Below are positions 1 to 6,492 of a DNA stretch of 32,955 nucleotides, one piece after another. Source of the DNA: Candidatus Altimarinota bacterium. GTDB taxonomy: Bacteria; Cyanobacteriota; Cyanobacteriia; Cyanobacteriales; Microcystaceae. Position 1 is the stretch's first letter; each line of letters begins with the position of its first letter. The stretch is taken from NCBI GenBank assembly GCA_012031035.1, contig JAAUUT010000065.1, forward strand, positions 1 through 32,955, given 5' to 3'. A model generated the notes under the pieces. The model was given only the letters and a program-made list of their open reading frames with translations, was not told where the DNA came from and did no database searches. A program made the translations under genes and the position numbers.

Positions 1-69
1 GTTGTAGTGCGACTGCTCAAGGGTCAGTCTTTTAGTCTTGGTCGCTTGAAACCTATATCTTTCAATCAT
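1..69 (-). CDS. possible start of a downstream gene (partial)
   Basis: An ATG on the minus strand at 69-67 overlaps the TGA stop of the efflux adaptor gene in the ATGA arrangement typical of translationally coupled genes. The frame stays open for 23 codons to the window edge. The inferred N-terminus (MIERYRFQATKTKR...) is basic and polar and does not look like the hydrophobic start of a CusA/CzcA pump, which is what one would expect next to an adaptor. No ribosome binding site is evident. This is a candidate only. Confidence 0.3.
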   Translation of the reverse strand, partial: MIERYRFQATKTKRLTLEQSHYN

Positions 70-1460
70 TTAAGCGATTTAACTTTTTCTGATTCTTCGT
101 AAATTGTAAAAAACCTACCCTTGTGAGCTATTTCATCCCCCTCAAACAGACCGCTCTTGACTTCAACTAAATCCCCAGAAGTTTGACCGAGCGTGACTTC
201 AACAGCTTGAAAAGCATTACCATTTTGTATGTAAACCAGTTGTTTTCCATTTGCCTCAACTAAGGCAGAGTTGGGAATGGCTAAGATAGCTGCCGAGGTT
301 TGACCTGTCAGCACTTCTAATTCGGCAAACATTCCCGGTTTGAGAACTCCGCTAGAATTTTCGATTTGCGCTCTGACGGGTACAACTCGCGTTTCGCCTT
401 GCACTACCGACCCTATTGAGGCAATGCGTCCGGTAAAAGTGCGATCGCTCGCAGAAGCCACCTTTAAGCTTACCCGTTGACCTGTTCTGACTTTGCCTAA
501 ATCTTTTTCATAAATATTAGCAGTAGCATAAACGCGACTGTCATTAACAATCGTCATCAGCTTGCCACCCGCATCTTGAAATGATTGTCCGAGGGTAACT
601 TCTCTGTCAGCAACTCTGCCAGAAATTGGCGCAGTTATTGTGACTAATCCTTTAGCATTGGCGCGAGTTCCTAATTGCGCCAGTCGAGTTTGATAAACTC
701 TATCGCTCAGTTTCAATCGCGATTTAGCTACTTCAACTGCTGCGGTAGCGCGTTTGAGTTGTGCTTCGGCATCAATAACGTCTCGACGGCTCGAAGCTTT
801 GGTAAGATCGGCTTGTGCCTCCTTGAACTGAGTTTCGGACTCCAATGCCGTGCGGCGTGGCAAAGCGCCAGATTCAGCTAGCTGCTTGTCCTTTTCATAC
901 TTTTCTTTGGCAAAAGATAATTGGCTTTGTGCTTGCGCTATTTCATCGTTAGCGATTTGGGAGAATTTTTCATAATTTTGTCGGGCTAAGCTCAAATCTG
1001 CCTGTGCCTGCTGCAAATCTGCGTCCGCTTCTGCTCGTTTTTCTTGGGAACTAACCCGTAGTTCTACCAACTGAGGACTGTAGAGGACGGCAATGGGTTG
1101 ACCCGACTCTACTCTGTCACCTGGTTCTACTAAAAGTTCTGTTACTTTTGCTCCTTCGACAGGCGTAGTAACTTCTACTTGCTTGCTAGGGAGCGTTTCA
1201 ATCTGTCCGGTGGTTTTTAGCCCCACATCGACTCGCTTGCTCGTTACGGATTCGACGGTAATTCCCAGTCGTTTGGCAGTTTGGGCATCAACTGGAATAG
1301 AATTAGAAGTCCCATTCGTAGCATTTCCACCTTGAAATTCATCGCCGTGTCCGCCGTGCGCTAAAACCGCAGTGGGAGCAGTCAGGAGAAATAGGCTTAC
1401 AATTGCTCCAGAAAGACAACGAAGCCAAGAAAGGGAGTAAGAGAGGTAAGTATTACTCAT
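66..1460 (-). CDS. RND/HlyD-family efflux periplasmic adaptor (CusB/CzcB type)
   Basis: This 464-residue protein is a membrane-fusion adaptor of the kind that links an inner-membrane RND pump to an outer-membrane channel, most likely for metal ions. Residues 15-35 form a hydrophobic signal segment ending in AVLAHG. A His/Gly stretch (HGGHGDE) follows, plausible for metal binding. Then come a lipoyl-like half (VEGAKVTELLVEPGDRVESG), a long alpha-helical hairpin rich in Ala, Glu, Gln and Lys at about residues 135-260, the second lipoyl half (ITAPISGRVADREVTLGQSF) and a beta-barrel/C-terminal region (VRTGQRVSLKVA, GMFAELEVLTGQ). The length fits the family. A direct-repeat operator lies upstream and another reading frame overlaps its stop. 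Substrate assignment to heavy metals is inferred from the His-rich N-terminus; the pump and channel genes are not in the window. Confidence 0.85.
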   Translation of the reverse strand: MSNTYLSYSLSWLRCLSGAIVSLFLLTAPTAVLAHGGHGDEFQGGNATNGTSNSIPVDAQTAKRLGITVESVTSKRVDVGLKTTGQIETLPSKQVEVTTPVEGAKVTELLVEPGDRVESGQPIAVLYSPQLVELRVSSQEKRAEADADLQQAQADLSLARQNYEKFSQIANDEIAQAQSQLSFAKEKYEKDKQLAESGALPRRTALESETQFKEAQADLTKASSRRDVIDAEAQLKRATAAVEVAKSRLKLSDRVYQTRLAQLGTRANAKGLVTITAPISGRVADREVTLGQSFQDAGGKLMTIVNDSRVYATANIYEKDLGKVRTGQRVSLKVASASDRTFTGRIASIGSVVQGETRVVPVRAQIENSSGVLKPGMFAELEVLTGQTSAAILAIPNSALVEANGKQLVYIQNGNAFQAVEVTLGQTSGDLVEVKSGLFEGDEIAHKGRFFTIYEESEKVKSLK

Positions 1461-1490
1461 TTGAGTCTTGAAAACAAGAACTGCGCTTAA

Positions 1491-1529
1491 ATAATAGTTT
1501 TTCAGGTGAAGATGAAATCAGGATGAAAT
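1491..1529 (-). promoter_or_regulatory. candidate promoter and OmpR-type direct-repeat operator of the efflux gene
   Basis: On the plus strand GATGAAAT occurs at 1511-1518 and again at 1522-1529, an 11-bp period. On the coding (minus) strand this reads TTCAT-N6-TTCAT. One helical turn between half-sites in the same orientation is the hallmark of OmpR/PhoB-family response-regulator sites. A TATTAT box on the minus strand (1496-1491) lies about 14 bp downstream, so the proximal half-site overlaps where a -35 box would be, as in activated promoters. Binding by a copper or other metal response regulator is an inference. Confidence 0.5.
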
Positions 1530-1674
1530 TCTTATCTGATTTAGTTTTTATATCTTCTCTTTAATTTTTGCTAATACCGTTCTCGATACGATCGCGTCTT
1601 TTTATGAACAAGCGTCTCAAATTCTCTTCTGGATCTGCGACAAATGATAAAATTCAGATTATTTTGTAATCGGA

Positions 1675-2787
1675 TTGAATAGGCTAAACGTGGTTCAAAC
1701 ATCCGTAAATCCCTCTTTACCCAGTCATTTCTTCTGCGGGGGAGAAAATTTAAAAGATTGGCTCGATCGGGTTGCTAACAACATCATAGCGGGCGATCGC
1801 ATCACTAAAACAGAAGCCCTGACGCTGACTCAGATTGAAGGACAAGCAAATATCCTATTGTTGTGCGAAGCAGCAAATCGCATTCGCGAAGCTTGTTGCG
1901 GTAATGTTGTCGATTTGTGTAGCATCATTAACGTCAAATCGGGCAACTGTTCTGAAAATTGTAGCTTTTGCGCGCAATCTTCCCATCATCCCGGCAAAGA
2001 TTCCCCTATCTACGGACTCAAGACGCAAGCAGAAATTCTCGCCCAGGCCAAAGCAGCAGCAACATCGGGAGCAAAGCGCTTTTGTTTGGTAAGTCAGGGA
2101 CGGGGAATTAAGTATAACAGCCCAAGATCGAAAGAATTCGAGCAAATATTAGAAACAGTTCGTCAAATTATTGCTGAAACTGATATTAAACCTTGCTGCG
2201 CCTTGGGAGAAGTTACGATAGAACAGGCACAGGCGCTCAAAGACGCTGGCGTAACTCGCTACAATCACAATTTAGAAGCCTCAGAGAATTTCTTTCCCGA
2301 AATCGTCACGACACATAGTTGGCGCGATCGCACAGAAACGATAAACAACTTAAAATCCGTTGGCATTCAAGCCTGTACGGGCGGTATTATCGGCATGGGC
2401 GAAAGTTGGGAGGATCGGGTCGATCTCGCTTTAGCATTGCGCGAATTAGAGGTAGAATCCGTCCCGATTAACTTACTCAATTCCAGACAGGGAACGCCAT
2501 TAGACAATAGTCCCCGACTCGATCCCTATGAAGCATTAAAAGCGATCGCGATTTTCCGTTTCATTCTCCCTACACAAATCCTTCGCTATGCAGGCGGTAG
2601 AGAAGTTGTCATGGGAGAACTACAAAGCATGGGATTAAAAGCAGGAATTAATGCTATGCTAATCGGACACTACCTCACAACGCTAGGACAACCTCCAGAG
2701 GAGGATCGTGCCATGCTAGAATCATTAGGACTTCAAGGCGGTGAAGCCCCCATTCCAGGTGAGTACCAACCGACGAAGCAACGCTAA
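1675..2787 (+). CDS. bioB: biotin synthase
   Basis: This radical-SAM enzyme inserts sulfur into dethiobiotin, the last step of biotin synthesis. The [4Fe-4S] motif C-x3-C-x2-C (CSENCSFC) sits at residues 92-99, followed by AQSSHH, the family signature. YNHNLEAS and the ACTGGIIGMGE segment, together with the C-terminal RYAGGRE and GLKAGINAMLIGHYLTT regions, match BioB throughout. The 370-residue frame opens with TTG at 1675; an in-frame GTG at 1690 (VVQTSVN) is an equally plausible start, since neither has a strong ribosome binding site and the first 20 residues are not conserved. The 3' end overlaps bioY by 29-47 nt in another frame, implying coupled translation of synthesis and uptake functions. 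Confidence 0.95.
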   Translation: MNRLNVVQTSVNPSLPSHFFCGGENLKDWLDRVANNIIAGDRITKTEALTLTQIEGQANILLLCEAANRIREACCGNVVDLCSIINVKSGNCSENCSFCAQSSHHPGKDSPIYGLKTQAEILAQAKAAATSGAKRFCLVSQGRGIKYNSPRSKEFEQILETVRQIIAETDIKPCCALGEVTIEQAQALKDAGVTRYNHNLEASENFFPEIVTTHSWRDRTETINNLKSVGIQACTGGIIGMGESWEDRVDLALALRELEVESVPINLLNSRQGTPLDNSPRLDPYEALKAIAIFRFILPTQILRYAGGREVVMGELQSMGLKAGINAMLIGHYLTTLGQPPEEDRAMLESLGLQGGEAPIPGEYQPTKQR

Positions 2788-3412
2788 AAAGCGTACCTCT
2801 CGCACCATCGAACCAACAAATAACGTGTCTGGAATTAATCAATTTCTCTGGGCATTCATCGGTCTATTGTTAACCGTCTTAGGCACGTTTGTTGAAGCTT
2901 TTACAACAAATCCACCCTGGCATTGGACAGAAAAAGGGATTTACTCCCACTCTCTAGGCATTACTTATCAAATTGGTGCTGTCTTACTGACGGGTTGTTT
3001 GGGAGGAAAAAATGCCGGGGCGATTTCTCAAATTGCCTATGTAATCTTGGGAACGATTGGATTGCCTATTTTTGCTCGCGGTGGCGGTTTGGGATATCTT
3101 GGCGAACCTAGTTTTGGCTATTTGATTGGGTTTATTCCTGGTGCTTGGATATGTGGATATCTCGCTTTTCGCAATCGAGCAAGGTTGGAATTGTTAGCTT
3201 TAAGTGCTTTGTTCGGTCTGTTATTCGTGCATTTATGCGGGTTAATCTATCTAGTGGGTTTATCTTATTTAGGTTCGTCAGATAATTTAACGGCTGAAAA
3301 TTTACCAGAAATGATTAATCGTTACTCAGTTGCACCAATCCCCGGTCAGTTAATTATGATTTGCGTTGTAGCTGCGATCGCGTTTATTTTACGTCAGATA
3401 TTGTTTTATTAA
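2741..3412 (+). CDS. bioY: biotin transporter BioY (S component)
   Basis: BioY is the membrane substrate-binding component of ECF-type biotin uptake; some BioY proteins can work without a dedicated energising module. After a basic N-terminus of about 30 residues, the protein has about six hydrophobic segments. The family signature is present: TGCLGGKNAGAISQIAYVILGTIGLPIFARGGG is split over residues 85-117, followed by GPSF-like EPSFGYLIGF. The GTG at 2741 gives 223 residues; a second in-frame GTG at 2759 gives 217 and is preceded at a better distance by a purine-rich stretch. The gene starts inside bioB, so it is very probably in the same transcript. No bioMN-type ATPase or T component is visible nearby. 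Confidence 0.9.
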   Translation: MKPPFQVSTNRRSNAKKRTSRTIEPTNNVSGINQFLWAFIGLLLTVLGTFVEAFTTNPPWHWTEKGIYSHSLGITYQIGAVLLTGCLGGKNAGAISQIAYVILGTIGLPIFARGGGLGYLGEPSFGYLIGFIPGAWICGYLAFRNRARLELLALSALFGLLFVHLCGLIYLVGLSYLGSSDNLTAENLPEMINRYSVAPIPGQLIMICVVAAIAFILRQILFY

Positions 3413-3595
3413 GGTGATTGGTGAATAGGGATTGGCGATTGGTGAATAGGGATTGGTAATTAAAAACTAATAAATTGACCGAATTTCCTAGTTTCCCAGT
3501 CCCTAATCTCCCAATGTCCCAGTATCCCACTCACCGATATCCCAGTGTTCCGATGTCCCAGTATCCCAATCCCTTCAATACACAAAAGCTTGAAA
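3413..3595 (+). repeat. intergenic repeat block: GATTGGTGAATAGG units then C-rich CCCAGT units
   Basis: Directly after the bioY stop, GATTGGTGAATAGGGATTGG occurs twice within 50 bp. About 40 bp later a run of pyrimidine-rich units begins (CCCAGT, CCCAAT and TATCCCA variants) that is roughly complementary to the first block, so the transcript could fold back. A near-identical copy of the G-rich unit follows the glgP region at about 12035. This looks like a dispersed cyanobacterial intergenic repeat, not a gene. Confidence 0.65.
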
Positions 3596-4051
3596 ATGTC
3601 AAAAAACCGCTCTTTTTGGATTGTTGCGATTATTAGTCTGATTTTGGATCAGTTGACGAAATACTGGGTTGTGCAAAACTTTTCTTTAGGTGAAAGTTGG
3701 CCTTTATGGGCAAATGTTTTTCATTTTACCTATGTAAGAAATACGGGTGCAGCTTTTAGTTTCTTTAGTGGGGGTGCTTTTTGGCTGCGGTGGTTGTCAT
3801 TAATCGTTAGTTTGGGATTAATGGCTTTTGCCGTGTGGGGGCCTAAGATGAAGACAGGCGAACAATTGAGCTTAGGATTTATCTTAGCGGGAGCTTTTGG
3901 GAATGGAATCGATCGCTTTTTATTTAGCTACGTTGTAGATTTTCTCGATTTTCGTTTGATTCACTTTCCCGTCTTTAATTTAGCTGACGTATCGATTAAT
4001 ATCGGGATGATTTTGTTAATAATTACTAGCTTTCGAGAAACAAAAAAGTAA
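3596..4051 (+). CDS. lspA: lipoprotein signal peptidase (signal peptidase II)
   Basis: LspA cleaves the signal peptide of prolipoproteins after lipid attachment, in the plasma membrane. The chosen ATG at 3596 gives 151 residues, the normal size; an upstream in-frame ATG at 3545 would add 17 residues encoded by the C-rich repeat block and is unlikely. Four hydrophobic segments are visible. The catalytic aspartates are in AGAFGNGIDR (D106) and FNLADVSI (D131), and the N-terminal LDQLTKYWV and VRNTGAAFS motifs are typical. The neighbours do not point to any special function. The stop is followed six bases later by the end of the convergent PII-like gene. Confidence 0.95.
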   Translation: MSKNRSFWIVAIISLILDQLTKYWVVQNFSLGESWPLWANVFHFTYVRNTGAAFSFFSGGAFWLRWLSLIVSLGLMAFAVWGPKMKTGEQLSLGFILAGAFGNGIDRFLFSYVVDFLDFRLIHFPVFNLADVSINIGMILLIITSFRETKK

Positions 4052-4057
4052 CTAAAA

Positions 4058-4423
4058 TTAATGACTAATCCATTTAGCATCAATAACGAAGCAAATTCCT
4101 CCAACTTTTTTTAACAAAGGCGTAAATTGTTCCAAAAGAGTATTTAACTGTTGTTCGTTAGTGCAGACAGTCATGATGTAATGACTGCTAAAATCGCAAT
4201 CGAGAGCCGAACAAGAAACACCGCGATCGCCTTTTCCTGAAGTATCTTCTATAATTGTATATCCACTTACCTTAATGTTATCTAAAATAGCAAGTGCCTT
4301 TTCTAAATAGAGACTATTAATAATAATCTCGACTTTTTTGACATCTTGCATGACATCAACAGCTAAATTCATCTGGCTAGAATCCCTATCTAAATTAATA
4401 GTGCGATCGACTTCAGTAATCAA
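4058..4423 (-). CDS. PII-like signalling protein
   Basis: The 90 C-terminal residues have the beta-alpha-beta ferredoxin-like pattern of PII (GlnB/SbtB-type) proteins: VKKVEIIINSLYLEKALAIL, then SGYTIIEDTSGKGDRGV (the T-loop base, close to the SbtB consensus), then HYIMTVCTNEQQLNTLLEQ and a C-terminal GGICFVIDAKW. Such proteins are small trimers that sense nucleotides or metabolites and control transporters or enzymes. Which one is controlled here is unknown. The open frame begins at TTG 4423, but ATG codons at 4372 and 4351 are better isolated starts. The first 25 residues (ITEVDRTINLDRDSSQ) look like the linker from a second PII-like domain encoded just upstream in another frame, so the ancestral protein was probably a tandem two-domain form. 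The true target range (C-i transport or nitrogen) cannot be told from the window. Confidence 0.75.
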   Translation of the reverse strand: MITEVDRTINLDRDSSQMNLAVDVMQDVKKVEIIINSLYLEKALAILDNIKVSGYTIIEDTSGKGDRGVSCSALDCDFSSHYIMTVCTNEQQLNTLLEQFTPLLKKVGGICFVIDAKWISH

Positions 4424-4542
4424 ACAAATTCCACCATTTTTTTGAGAATTGGGATAACTTTATCAATCAAACCACCCACTTTTTTGTTACTGCTACTAAC
4501 AGTTATGATATAACTATTACTAAATTCTCGTCCTACATCCAT
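4420..4542 (-). pseudogene. truncated and frameshifted second PII-like domain
   Basis: Reading from ATG 4542 gives 40 residues (MDVGREFSNSYIITV... ending ILKKMVEFV). They align with the C-terminal half of the downstream PII-like protein: FSNSYIITV with FSSHYIMTV, and IPILKK with TPLLKK. Adding one A to the run of seven A residues at 4443-4437 joins this frame to the downstream gene as ILKKNGGICLITEVD, matching LLKKVGGICFVIDAK. The N-terminal half of this copy is missing: a stop codon and a methyltransferase remnant lie immediately upstream. I read it as a tandem PII-like gene cut on one side and broken by one base, but sequencing error or ribosomal slippage at the A run are alternatives. Confidence 0.6.
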
Positions 4543-4547
4543 TTAAG

Positions 4548-4742
4548 CAATACCAAGGAACAAAAGCTAACTTTTATACAGAGCGAGAAAAAGTAGAAAT
4601 TACAGCGTTTTTGCATCATCTTTCCGATTTTTTAGAGGCAGGAAAAAGTTGTGGATTTACCCTCAAGGAGTTTAAGGAATGGTGGCATCCACAAGACCAT
4701 AATAAAATACCAAGGCTAGTATCATTTGTCTTTGAGAAATAA
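4548..4742 (+). pseudogene. C-terminal fragment resembling a class I SAM methyltransferase
   Basis: An open frame of 64 codons with no start codon encodes QYQGTKANFYTEREK, then FLHHLSDFLEAGKSCGF, WWHPQDH and PRLVSFVFEK, ending with TAA at 4740-4742. The order (hydrophobic helix LSDFLEAG, a short divergent stretch, then PRLxSF at the very end) resembles the C-terminus of UbiE-like/class I methyltransferases. The stop abuts the stop of the convergent acyltransferase gene with no gap. The catalytic SAM-binding part is absent; at 4543 the sequence passes into the reversed PII-like remnant. This is probably a leftover from a deletion or inversion. Confidence 0.5.
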
Positions 4743-5552
4743 TTAAGACTGATGGATTAATCGATTTAATTCCTGTTGCATTTGTACGACGACTAAATTG
4801 TAACAAGCATCGACATAAGCGCGATCGCTTGCAGCTTCTCGTCCATAGCGATCGAAAATAATCGGCGCACAGACGCGAGTATGTATCGAGACGGGCAAGG
4901 GAATATTAGGCAACGGGCCAATTCCCAGTCCCCAAGGCAGTCCTAAATAAAGCGGAAAGATTTCGGGGTCGGTATCGAACAACCAAGGCATTCCCCAGTC
5001 GTGAAGTTGTTTGACGATTTCGTAACAATCGCCCAATACCATTAAGGTTTCGTGGGCCCCTTGAGAAATGAGGGGAATAATGGGGACTTTTTCTTGCAAT
5101 GCCAATTTGATAAACCCTTTACGTCCGGCAAAATAAATGCGATCGCGTTGGGAATAAGGACGAAAAACATCTTGTGCGCCGCCGGGATAAACCAAAAGAC
5201 TCGCACCTTTTTGTAAAGCGGCGATCGCCATTTGAGGTCGTGCTGGAATCGCTCCCATCTGGCCTGCCAATTTTGCCAATGGCGGGTTAACCTTCCAGAC
5301 GCTCTTGTGCATTAAACCATAAACGGGTCGCTGCACGCCAAAACGGTGAAACCAATCGTACATCATCATATGCGTATCGGGAGCCGCTAGACCGCCATTA
5401 TGAGAACCGACGAGTAAAACCTTACCTCTGTCTGGAATATGATGCCAGCCATCGGTTTTAACGCGAAAGTAATATCGATAAAACCATGCTGACAAAGGCA
5501 TAAAAGACTTAATAACGTCAGGATTTCTTTCTTCTAAGGGGCTGGGCATCAA
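4743..5552 (-). CDS. lysophospholipid/diacylglycerol acyltransferase family protein
   Basis: This 269-residue protein has the PlsC-like acyltransferase fold used to transfer fatty acyl chains to glycerolipids or other alcohols. The catalytic block is HNGGLAAPD at residues 51-59. A YPGGAQD motif at 122-128 and a later hydrophobic IIPLISQGAHE stretch follow; this combination is closer to the DGAT/phytyl-ester-synthase-like branch than to classical PlsC. MM at the N-terminus leaves the exact ATG open (5552 or 5549). The gene stands alone between the rearrangement scar and the initiator tRNA. The acyl acceptor cannot be deduced from the sequence. Confidence 0.8.
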   Translation of the reverse strand: MMPSPLEERNPDVIKSFMPLSAWFYRYYFRVKTDGWHHIPDRGKVLLVGSHNGGLAAPDTHMMMYDWFHRFGVQRPVYGLMHKSVWKVNPPLAKLAGQMGAIPARPQMAIAALQKGASLLVYPGGAQDVFRPYSQRDRIYFAGRKGFIKLALQEKVPIIPLISQGAHETLMVLGDCYEIVKQLHDWGMPWLFDTDPEIFPLYLGLPWGLGIGPLPNIPLPVSIHTRVCAPIIFDRYGREAASDRAYVDACYNLVVVQMQQELNRLIHQS

Positions 5553-5636
5553 TCGCTCTCAAAGACAGCAAAGCAAAAACTATTGTAAGGTTCGTAGCTC
5601 CCTTTTTGTTGAGCGCTTCAGTAATAAAAAAATAAG

Positions 5637-5666
5637 TTGTCAATTTTATGGTTTAACTGTTATTGT
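5637..5666 (+). promoter_or_regulatory. sigma-70 type promoter of the initiator tRNA
   Basis: TTGTCA at 5637-5642 and TATTGT at 5661-5666 are separated by 18 bp. Transcription would begin a few bases before the mature tRNA 5' end at 5678. Confidence 0.55.
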
Positions 5667-5677
5667 AGATAAGGCGA

Positions 5678-5754
<77 letters not shown>

Positions 5755-5774
5755 ACTAAATAGATTATTTTGAA

Positions 5775-5817
5775 ATTAGATTCTGTTAAATAATATGGCA
5801 GAGTCTAATTTTTTTTT
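5775..5817 (+). terminator. intrinsic terminator after tRNA-fMet
   Basis: An 11-bp stem, ATTAGATTCTG (5775-5785) with CAGAGTCTAAT (5799-5809) and one G-T pair, is followed by an uninterrupted T run to 5817. Confidence 0.8.
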
Positions 5818-6004
5818 CTTAAATAAAAGAAAATCAAACTCAAATTTAAGTATTTATTAACTATTTATAGTGCTTAAAAAAAATCGTAGAAGTAGATAAA
5901 AATCAATACTACAAACGTCCCACGAACCGCTTAACTGTGCTAAACTTTGAGCGTAAGAATTATATTCGGCAATGCAGTTCGTTTCCCCGCTCTTAATAGG
6001 CAAC

Positions 6005-6047
6005 GTCTCTCCGAATTTAATTCTCAAAATTTCGAGTTCGGAGAGAT
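6005..6047 (+). promoter_or_regulatory. 5' leader hairpin covering the ribosome binding site of the RRM gene
   Basis: CTCTCCGAA at 6007-6015 is a perfect inverted repeat of TTCGGAGAG at 6037-6045. The stem extends outward by T-A and G-T pairs (6005-6006 with 6046-6047) and inward by three weak pairs, leaving an AU-rich loop of about 15 nt. The 3' arm contains GGAGAG, the Shine-Dalgarno sequence, five bases before the ATG at 6051. Translation should therefore depend on opening this hairpin, by temperature, by a protein (perhaps the RRM protein itself) or by an alternative leader fold. The pairing is seen directly; the regulation is inferred. Confidence 0.6.
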
Positions 6048-6050
6048 ACC

Positions 6051-6353
6051 ATGTCAATATTTATTGGAAATTTACCTTACGAAGTAAGTCAGGAGGATTT
6101 GACGCAAGTTTTTGCAGACTTCGGCACAGTTAAAAGTATCAGAATTCCAACCGACCGAGAAACAGGTCGCCTTCGGGGTTTCGCGTTTGTAGAAATGGAA
6201 ACAGAAGCTGAAGAATCCGCAGCCATAGAAGCTCTCGATGGTGCTGAGTGGGTAGGTCGCAATTTAAAAGTTAGTAAAGCCAGACCTCGCGAAGAAAAAC
6301 GTCCTTCTTCTGGCGAAAGAAATGGCGAACGTCGTTTTTCTCGTCGTTACTAA
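6051..6353 (+). CDS. single-RRM RNA-binding protein (cyanobacterial Rbp family)
   Basis: This 100-residue protein consists of one RNA recognition motif plus a short basic tail. RNP2 is IFIGNL (residues 3-8) and RNP1 is RGFAFVEM (about 42-49), both intact. The tail RPREEKRPSSGERNGERRFSRRY is Arg/Gly/Ser-rich, as in cold-inducible cyanobacterial Rbp proteins, which bind RNA and influence mRNA localisation and cold acclimation. GGAGAG five bases before the ATG fixes the start, but lies inside a hairpin. A strong terminator follows 30 nt after the stop, so the gene is monocistronic. I cannot say which Rbp paralogue (Rbp1/2/3) this is. Confidence 0.93.
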   Translation: MSIFIGNLPYEVSQEDLTQVFADFGTVKSIRIPTDRETGRLRGFAFVEMETEAEESAAIEALDGAEWVGRNLKVSKARPREEKRPSSGERNGERRFSRRY

Positions 6354-6383
6354 GAATAGCATACTTGCATAATAAAACTTGAT

Positions 6384-6420
6384 TCAAGGGGCAGGCGATC
6401 GCTTACCCCTTGATTTTTTT
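6384..6420 (+). terminator. intrinsic terminator of the RRM gene, HIP1 in the loop
   Basis: The 8-bp stem TCAAGGGG (6384-6391) with CCCCTTGA (6406-6413) is followed by seven T residues. The loop carries a full GCGATCGC octamer. Confidence 0.85.
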
Positions 6421-6492
6421 GATTTTCCAGCGGAAACAAGATTGAAGCTTTCTTGTCACTGATCTATTGATAAAACCAATAATCAATATAAA

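Noticed and set aside
3413..3595. Repeat block as a CRISPR array
   Set aside because: Units are short, variable and contiguous without unique spacers of constant length; no cas genes are nearby.
5857..6057. Minus-strand 66-codon frame overlapping the RRM gene start
   Set aside because: It lies across the leader hairpin and has no homology-like features or ribosome binding site.
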